Below are positions 58,909-64,000 of a stretch of DNA of 64,000 bases, piece after piece. Both the position numbers and the translations under genes were made by a program. The stretch spans positions 620,001 through 684,000 of the forward strand of contig JAWWNJ010000048.1 of assembly GCA_037176885.1 (NCBI GenBank). The letters are read 5' to 3'. The notes under the pieces were generated by a model, which made no database searches, was not told where the DNA came from, and saw only the letters and a list, made by a program, of their open reading frames with translations. The stretch is from Favolaschia claudopus. Taxonomy: Eukaryota; Basidiomycota; Agaricomycetes; Agaricales; Mycenaceae. Each line of letters opens with the position of its first letter. Position 1 is the stretch's first letter.

Positions 58909-61900
58909 TTAACCATCAAGGAGAGTTAGCGGTTCAGATAGAACTGGACGAGAATAATGTTCCTAGAATTTGCGCTTTGATGAAATCTGGAGAAGAGGGG
59001 TTTTCGATGGCCGAGACGAAAATGGCCTACCTAGCGGCTGCCATGCCAGAAGTTGATGACAAACCCGCGGCTCAGCTATTTCAGGAATATAATGAGCAGC
59101 TGACAGAAGGAAAGAACGTCGGCGAATCCTATGTAGCCATCGTAGCTAATATAACGGATAAAGTCAGAGAGAAACTGAAGGACCCAGCCGCTGTGTTCAT
59201 GACAGCCGGTGCCGATGTTGAGTCGCTCAAACAGGAGCGGTCTCGGCATTCAGCGGGGGAGCGCTGTCAGTGCTGTGACTACGCCGACTGGGTGGTGCCC
59301 GGGTTCGAACACAACGAAACGAAAGTGGTGTTGATGGAGGAAATCGTTCCCGAGGATCACCCGCCTGAAGTCGAGGTGAAGGAGGTGTTCTCGAAGAAAT
59401 ATAAGCCGGTAGCGCTGAAAGTAAAGCCGGTCCTCGAGCCGCTCCCTCCCGAGTTCAGGATAGAAAGAAATATCATTGGGGATCCGCTGCAGAATCTCGT
59501 CCCGCTAGACCCTCACCCGCCAGAGTTCGTTCCCGTAGGGAGGTACACAGCGGAAAGGAAAGCGGTAGTGGACGAACTGCATAATGATGGGTTCCTGAAT
59601 GATGAAGAGATGAAGCTGGTTCATCACATGTTATCTATACACGAAAATACGGTAGCATGGGATGACAGTGAACGAGGAACTTTCAGGACGGATTTCTTCC
59701 CGCCAGTCAAGTTCCCGGTGAAGGCAGACCATAAGGTCTGGGTGGAAAGAAATATTCCCATCCCGCCGGGACAGCTGGAAGAAGTCTGCAAGGTGCTTAG
59801 GGCGAGTATCGACGCCAATATCTACGAACCGTCCAACGGCTCGTACCGCACCAAGTACTTTGGAGTTCTGAAGAGTGATAAGAAGTCAATTCGGTTAGTG
59901 CATTCGTTGGAGCCGCTGAACGCGGTAACCATTGCACACTCTGGGGTGCCTCCCGCCGCCGCGGATCTAGCCGAACATTTCGCAGGAAGGGCTTGTGGGT
60001 CCACGTTTGATCTTTATTCTGGGTACAACCACCGGCTGATTGACCCGGAATCTCGAGATTACACGACCTTCCAAACTCCGTTTGGGGCGCTTCGATTGGT
60101 AAGATTGCCGCAGGGTTGGACCAACTCGGTGCCGATCTTCCACGAAGACGTAACCTACATCCTGCGAGATGAAATTCCTGCGGTTACCCGGCCGTATATA
60201 GACGACGTGCCTGTCGCCGGCGGCTTCACTCGATATGAGAAGCCTGACGGGACGTACGAGACCATCCCTGAGAACCCGCTGATAAGGGTCCTTGTGTGGT
60301 TACACTTGGTAGACTGCAACCGGGTACTTACCCGGCTAGCCTATTCTGGGGCGACTGTAAGCGGGAAGAAGTTGCAGATTTGCCGGGGAACCTTTAAGGT
60401 GGTCGGCCATGTCTGCTCATACGAGGGCATGCGCCCGGATGAAGATAGAATCGGCGTCATTGAGCGTTGGGGCCCGCTGAAGGATTTCCACGATGTGAAA
60501 GCCTTTCTGGGAACTGTGGGCGTTATGAGGATGTTCATCCAAGACTACACGGTCAAGGCTGAACCGATTCAGAAGCTCACCCGGAAAGAAGTCATATTCG
60601 AGTGGGGCCCGCCCCAAGACGCCTGCATGAAAGTTTTGAAGAAGGCTTTGCGAGAATGTCCCGCGCTTAGACCTATAAGATATGAATGGGACACCGAAGT
60701 GGTGCTGGCGGTTGATACGTCGTACCTTGGAGTTGGAGTGCATGTGTACCAGCGGGATCCTTTGGACCTAAATAAGCGGTATTATGCCCGCTTCAGCTCC
60801 ATACCTTTGAATGAACGAGAGTCGAGGTATTCTCAGCCCAAGCGGGAATTGTTTGGCTTGAAGAGGGCGCTAGACCACATGCAATATTGGCTGTTGGGCT
60901 GCCGCAAGCTGGTTGTCGAGACCGACGCTCAGTACCTCAAGGGCATGTTGGATCACCCGGGAATGGGACCCAACGCTACGATCAACCGCTGGATCGAGGA
61001 GATCTTAATGTTTCATTTCACTCTGAAGCATGTACCGGGCAAGACTTTCGGGTCAGATGGGCTCTCCCGCCGGCGTATTCAGCCGGGGGATCCAGAGTAT
61101 GATCATCCAGAAGACGAGTTCGATAATAATGAACCGCCGGGTCTTCATCCCGAAAGTAGTGCTTGGCCGCCTCTCAAGAATTTCGAGGATTTCAAGCACG
61201 ATATTGACACCCGAGGTGGATATATGGTAGCTGAATTGGCGGGAGATGAGGCTCGGTCAGCCGCTGACTTCGAAAACGACGCCGAACAGGCCTGGGCTTA
61301 CACCCGCCTTAGTAGAGAATATGTTTTCGAAGTCTTCTCTCAGTCAAAGGGTGACGACAAGCCAGCAGGCGAGCCGCTGATCCCTGACCTCGAATTGAAA
61401 TACGACCCGACGAAGCGGGAACCGTATTCTGAAGACCAACGATCTGTAGCGGCGAAGCTAGCGGACGAGCGGCTGCTCCTCATGAAGGAATGGCGGCGAA
61501 ACACCCTGGCTCGCCCGGATGGCATGAACGACAAAGAATACAAAGCTTTCTTGCGATTCGCCACCGGCTTCTTCGAGGATGCTGATGGAAAACTCTATCA
61601 TAAATCCACAACGGGGAGCGCACACCAGTTGGTGGTAGACAAAGGACACCGAATGTATATGATGCGAGCGGCTCATGATAGCCTAGCTCACCGCGGCGTC
61701 TTCGCTACCAAATCCTTGATAGAAATGCGCTTCTGGTGGCCTGAGATGGAGCGGGATGTCACTTGGTACATTAAGACTTGCGAATTGTGTCAATTGAGGC
61801 AAAGGACTTTATTAAAGATCCCGCCCGTTGTCACTCATACCCCTTCGCTCTTCCAAGTGGTACACGTCGACGTGATGGTCGTTGGTACTCCTTCCAACGG

Positions 61901-62993
61901 CTTCAATAAAATTGTCGACGCCCGCTGCTCTCTCAGCAGCTACATAGAAGCGCGGCCGATAAAGAACGAGAATGCCAGAACGCTGGCCTTGTTCTTACTT
62001 GAAGATGTGATTTGCAGGTGGGGTTGCCCGGAGGAACTGGTGACAGATAATGCGCCGGCCTTCCTAGCGGCCGTAGCCTACCTTGAGTCTAAATACGGCA
62101 TAAGAAATATTAGAGTTTCGCCGTATAATTCTCAAGCCAACGGGAAAGTCGAAAATGGGCATTTCTCGATGAGGCAATCCTTATGGAAAGCTACTGGCGG
62201 GAATCCCAGCAAGTGGTACTGGTTCTTCCCGCAGATGTTGTGGGCTGACCGGGTCACTATTCGACGAGGAACGGGTTGTTCACCTTACTTTATGGTAACG
62301 GGCGCACATCCAATCCTCCCGCTGGATATAGAAGAAGCGACTTGGCTAGTGCATCTGCCCGGCAGGACTCTAACGACCGCTGAGTTAATCGGCTATCGAG
62401 CCCAGGCTTTGGCTAAGCACGCCACTCACGTCGAACAGATGAGGGAGCGGGTCACCGACGAGAAGCGAGCGAATTTACGCCGGTATGAGATAGCACATAA
62501 ACATACTATCGAAGATTACCATTTCGAGCCGGGAGACTTGGTGCTCATCAGGAATACGACCGTTGAGAAATCGCTGAATACGAAGATGGCCGCCAGATAC
62601 CTGGGACCAGTAATTATCATCCGGCGTACGAAAGGTGGAAGTTATATCGTGGCGGAGATGGACGGCTCTGTCTTTCAATCGAAGATTGCTCAGTTCAGAG
62701 TGGTCCCCTTCGAGCAGCGGCGCTCTATCAAGCTGCCCGCTGACATTCACGACTTAATCGACCTCTCGGCAGAGACGCTAGAAAAGATGGTCCAGGAGGA
62801 AGACGGTTATTCTGGAGATGACTTCCAATTCGGGAATGTAAGGTTAACCCCCAGCGGGGCGGCTGACGAAGAGCCGGCTCTGCAGGAGGCCTTGCCCGAG
62901 GAAGAAGAAGAGGAAGAGGAACCTGACACGGATGAGCCGCTGCCTTTCAAACGAAAGACTCGTTCTGCCACGAAAGCCGCTGCCCGGGAATGA
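58893..62993 (+). CDS. pol: Gypsy B pol: reverse transcriptase, RNase H, integrase
   Basis: About 1366 codons with no break. There is no ATG at the junction, so it is most likely made as a fusion by -1 frameshifting. Reverse transcriptase: IRLVHSLEPLNAVTI, RLPQGWTNS and the catalytic YIDDV (60194-60208). RNase H: VDTSYLGVGVHV, SQPKRELFGLKRAL and VVETDAQYL. Integrase zinc domain: HDSLAHRG followed by CELCQLRQ. Integrase core: VHVDVMVVG, LVTDNAPAF and NGKVENGH supply the D, D and E. The C-terminal part (GDLVLIRNTTVEKSLN, RYLGPVIIIRRTKGGSYIV) resembles the usual gypsy GPY/F-type region. The tail is acidic and then basic; I see no chromodomain. All catalytic residues expected for activity are present. 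Confidence 0.88.
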   Translation, partial: EFEELINHQGELAVQIELDENNVPRICALMKSGEEGFSMAETKMAYLAAAMPEVDDKPAAQLFQEYNEQLTEGKNVGESYVAIVANITDKVREKLKDPAAVFMTAGADVESLKQERSRHSAGERCQCCDYADWVVPGFEHNETKVVLMEEIVPEDHPPEVEVKEVFSKKYKPVALKVKPVLEPLPPEFRIERNIIGDPLQNLVPLDPHPPEFVPVGRYTAERKAVVDELHNDGFLNDEEMKLVHHMLSIHENTVAWDDSERGTFRTDFFPPVKFPVKADHKVWVERNIPIPPGQLEEVCKVLRASIDANIYEPSNGSYRTKYFGVLKSDKKSIRLVHSLEPLNAVTIAHSGVPPAAADLAEHFAGRACGSTFDLYSGYNHRLIDPESRDYTTFQTPFGALRLVRLPQGWTNSVPIFHEDVTYILRDEIPAVTRPYIDDVPVAGGFTRYEKPDGTYETIPENPLIRVLVWLHLVDCNRVLTRLAYSGATVSGKKLQICRGTFKVVGHVCSYEGMRPDEDRIGVIERWGPLKDFHDVKAFLGTVGVMRMFIQDYTVKAEPIQKLTRKEVIFEWGPPQDACMKVLKKALRECPALRPIRYEWDTEVVLAVDTSYLGVGVHVYQRDPLDLNKRYYARFSSIPLNERESRYSQPKRELFGLKRALDHMQYWLLGCRKLVVETDAQYLKGMLDHPGMGPNATINRWIEEILMFHFTLKHVPGKTFGSDGLSRRRIQPGDPEYDHPEDEFDNNEPPGLHPESSAWPPLKNFEDFKHDIDTRGGYMVAELAGDEARSAADFENDAEQAWAYTRLSREYVFEVFSQSKGDDKPAGEPLIPDLELKYDPTKREPYSEDQRSVAAKLADERLLLMKEWRRNTLARPDGMNDKEYKAFLRFATGFFEDADGKLYHKSTTGSAHQLVVDKGHRMYMMRAAHDSLAHRGVFATKSLIEMRFWWPEMERDVTWYIKTCELCQLRQRTLLKIPPVVTHTPSLFQVVHVDVMVVGTPSNGFNKIVDARCSLSSYIEARPIKNENARTLALFLLEDVICRWGCPEELVTDNAPAFLAAVAYLESKYGIRNIRVSPYNSQANGKVENGHFSMRQSLWKATGGNPSKWYWFFPQMLWADRVTIRRGTGCSPYFMVTGAHPILPLDIEEATWLVHLPGRTLTTAELIGYRAQALAKHATHVEQMRERVTDEKRANLRRYEIAHKHTIEDYHFEPGDLVLIRNTTVEKSLNTKMAARYLGPVIIIRRTKGGSYIVAEMDGSVFQSKIAQFRVVPFEQRRSIKLPADIHDLIDLSAETLEKMVQEEDGYSGDDFQFGNVRLTPSGAADEEPALQEALPEEEEEEEEPDTDEPLPFKRKTRSATKAAARE

Positions 62994-63215
62994 ATTACTG
63001 CTACGATATCTACGTTACAGTCTGAAACGAGATTCGAAGTCTTTAAGTAATTGGATTTCCTTCATCTCCCGCCAGTGCGCTGCGAACAGGTTGCGCACCC
63101 GGGGAGTGTGTGGCGGCCAGCAGAAGGATGAGCCGTGAGGTGTCCGAAACGATTGAGCCAGTACCGAGGATTCTGAAGAAAGGGGGACCCGCTGGGGGAA
63201 CTCTTTAGGAACGAG

Positions 63216-63969
63216 TCAGGGAACATGAGCATCGACGCCGGCAGAGGAAGACTCGGGGAAGTCGCGAAGGCGAGCCGAGATCTTCTCTCCTTCGTCGAGG
63301 AGCTGCTCGCGCCGGGCCAGAGAACTACGAAGGTTCTCGTGGATGACCGCCAGCTCGACCATGATGAAATACATCCGCTTGCGCAAGGCAAGGTGGTTGC
63401 TCATGAACTCGGTGCCCATCTCAACGACGCTAGCGGCCTCGTCGACAACAGCACCTGAAGCGGGTGCCGAAGCGTAAAACTCAGCCGTTGCTGTAATAAC
63501 ATTCAGCGGGAAACCACTAACAATGGACGGGAAACTCACCGTTGGTGAGGAAGGAGTCCTCGTGGAACGGGACGTTGTCGATGCGAGCGTGCTTGTTGCC
63601 TTTGCCCTTCTTAGCGGGGGCCGGGCTATGCTGAAAGATTGAAATAAATGACAGAAGCTAAAGCAGAAATAACGTGCGACTTACAGCGCGCGCACCCTTC
63701 TTGCCCGCCATGGCTGATTTAGCCTTGGGACCGGTAGGGGGAGCCTTGGGAGCGGGGACATGCTCATCGTCAACGAGCATCTGGGTGAACAAACACCCAA
63801 CGGCGATGATAGAAGTGTCAATTGTCAGCTCTACACAGGCCAGCTGTTAAACGAAAGAACGAACCTCGTCAGCACCAAGGGTGGTGAGAGCGGGCGATGG
63901 AGCACGAACGGTGCCTTCGTCCTCGTCCTCAGACTCAGGTTCACCCTGAGACCGCCCGCGAGTACTCTT
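63216..63969 (-). CDS. Antisense gene beyond gypsy B pol, partial at its 5' end
   Basis: Minus-strand exons visible in the window are 63969-63865, 63780-63685, 63630-63540 and 63490-63216, with introns of 84, 54 and 49 bp. An acceptor at 63970 shows that more exons lie to the right of the window. The sequence is acidic (EPESEDEDEGTV), then basic and Pro-rich (KKGKGNKHAR). A helical C-terminus follows, with SHLALRKRMYFIM-like and LAVIHENLRSSLARREQLL segments. The intron before ATAEFY has the same phase and place as the intron before ATELAT in gypsy A antisense gene 3. The stop is 223 bp beyond pol on the opposite strand. It is likely an accessory gene of the retrotransposon family; function unknown. 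Confidence 0.6.
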
Positions 63970-64000
63970 CTAGCGGGGGATGATTGTGAGTCAAGGGTGA

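Larger units (their letters stand above)
53753..64000 (+). mobile_element. Gypsy B: Ty3/gypsy-type retrotransposon, open frames intact, runs off the window
   Basis: The order is a long non-coding leader or 5' LTR, gag, protease, RT-RNase H-integrase, and then an antisense spliced gene. The three sense frames are open over their full length. The element appears inserted into gypsy A, whose gag-protease frame stops at 53752. The 3' LTR lies beyond position 64000, so LTR identity and age cannot be judged. Confidence 0.75.

Noticed and set aside
1..64000. CRISPR arrays, rRNA, tRNA and bacterial-type operons
   Set aside because: No evenly spaced short repeats, no tRNA-like cloverleaf and no ribosomal RNA sequence were recognised. 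The introns and gene families are fungal.

Overview
This window reads as the nuclear genome of a filamentous basidiomycete, most likely a mushroom-forming Agaricomycete. The evidence is short spliceosomal introns (about 45-85 bp, GT..AG, CTAAC-like branch sites), coding-like segments on both strands, Zn2Cys6 clusters, a dsRNA-binding motif, and protein families I know only from Agaricomycetes. No bacterial features, rRNA, tRNA or CRISPR array were seen. The species is not determined. All exon models were joined by eye, and the recognised families come from memory, not from a search.

Positions 1-23450 form an accessory array that alternates between strands. Five decayed copies of a spliced gene-like unit (U1-U5, minus strand, anchor points about 5-6 kb apart) alternate with four plus-strand genes that look intact. 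The plus-strand genes share a Gly-rich GGxGG motif directly behind a phase-1 intron. After it comes either a conserved Agaricomycete domain (genes B1 and B2) or a membrane-associated region plus a ubiquitin-like domain and a split zinc ribbon (genes C1 and C2). B1 and B2 have matching exon lengths through the core but different C-terminal modules: a Zn2Cys6 cluster in B1 and a dsRNA-binding motif in B2. The layout looks like a tandem duplication whose effector modules have been exchanged, as expected of a fast-evolving sensing or defence locus. That role is inference.

Positions 23557-26932 hold an apparently complete Mutator-like (MULE) transposon with about 75 bp terminal inverted repeats and a three-exon transposase. 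Positions 26933-34250 are mostly non-coding or decayed, with one inverted-repeat pair. At 34260-34604 lies a truncated copy of gene C (C3), followed by a 572 bp inverted-repeat element. Next come a small membrane-protein gene (35712-36162) and a 12-exon, DDE-transposase-like gene with one frame-shifting extra base (36364-39704).

Positions 40523-64000 are retrotransposon territory. Gypsy A (minus strand) carries a candidate 3' LTR (40523-41982) and three spliced genes antisense to it (42483-48554), two of which encode cysteine clusters. Its pol has an internal deletion, and its protease is split by a 503 bp hAT-like MITE with an 8 bp target duplication. Gypsy B (plus strand, from 53753) appears to have inserted into gypsy A. 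It has gag, protease and RT-RNase H-integrase in three frames, each -1 to the one before. Just beyond its pol it carries an antisense spliced gene homologous to the equivalent gene of gypsy A, including the position and phase of an intron. Antisense accessory genes downstream of pol therefore look like a standing part of this retrotransposon family.
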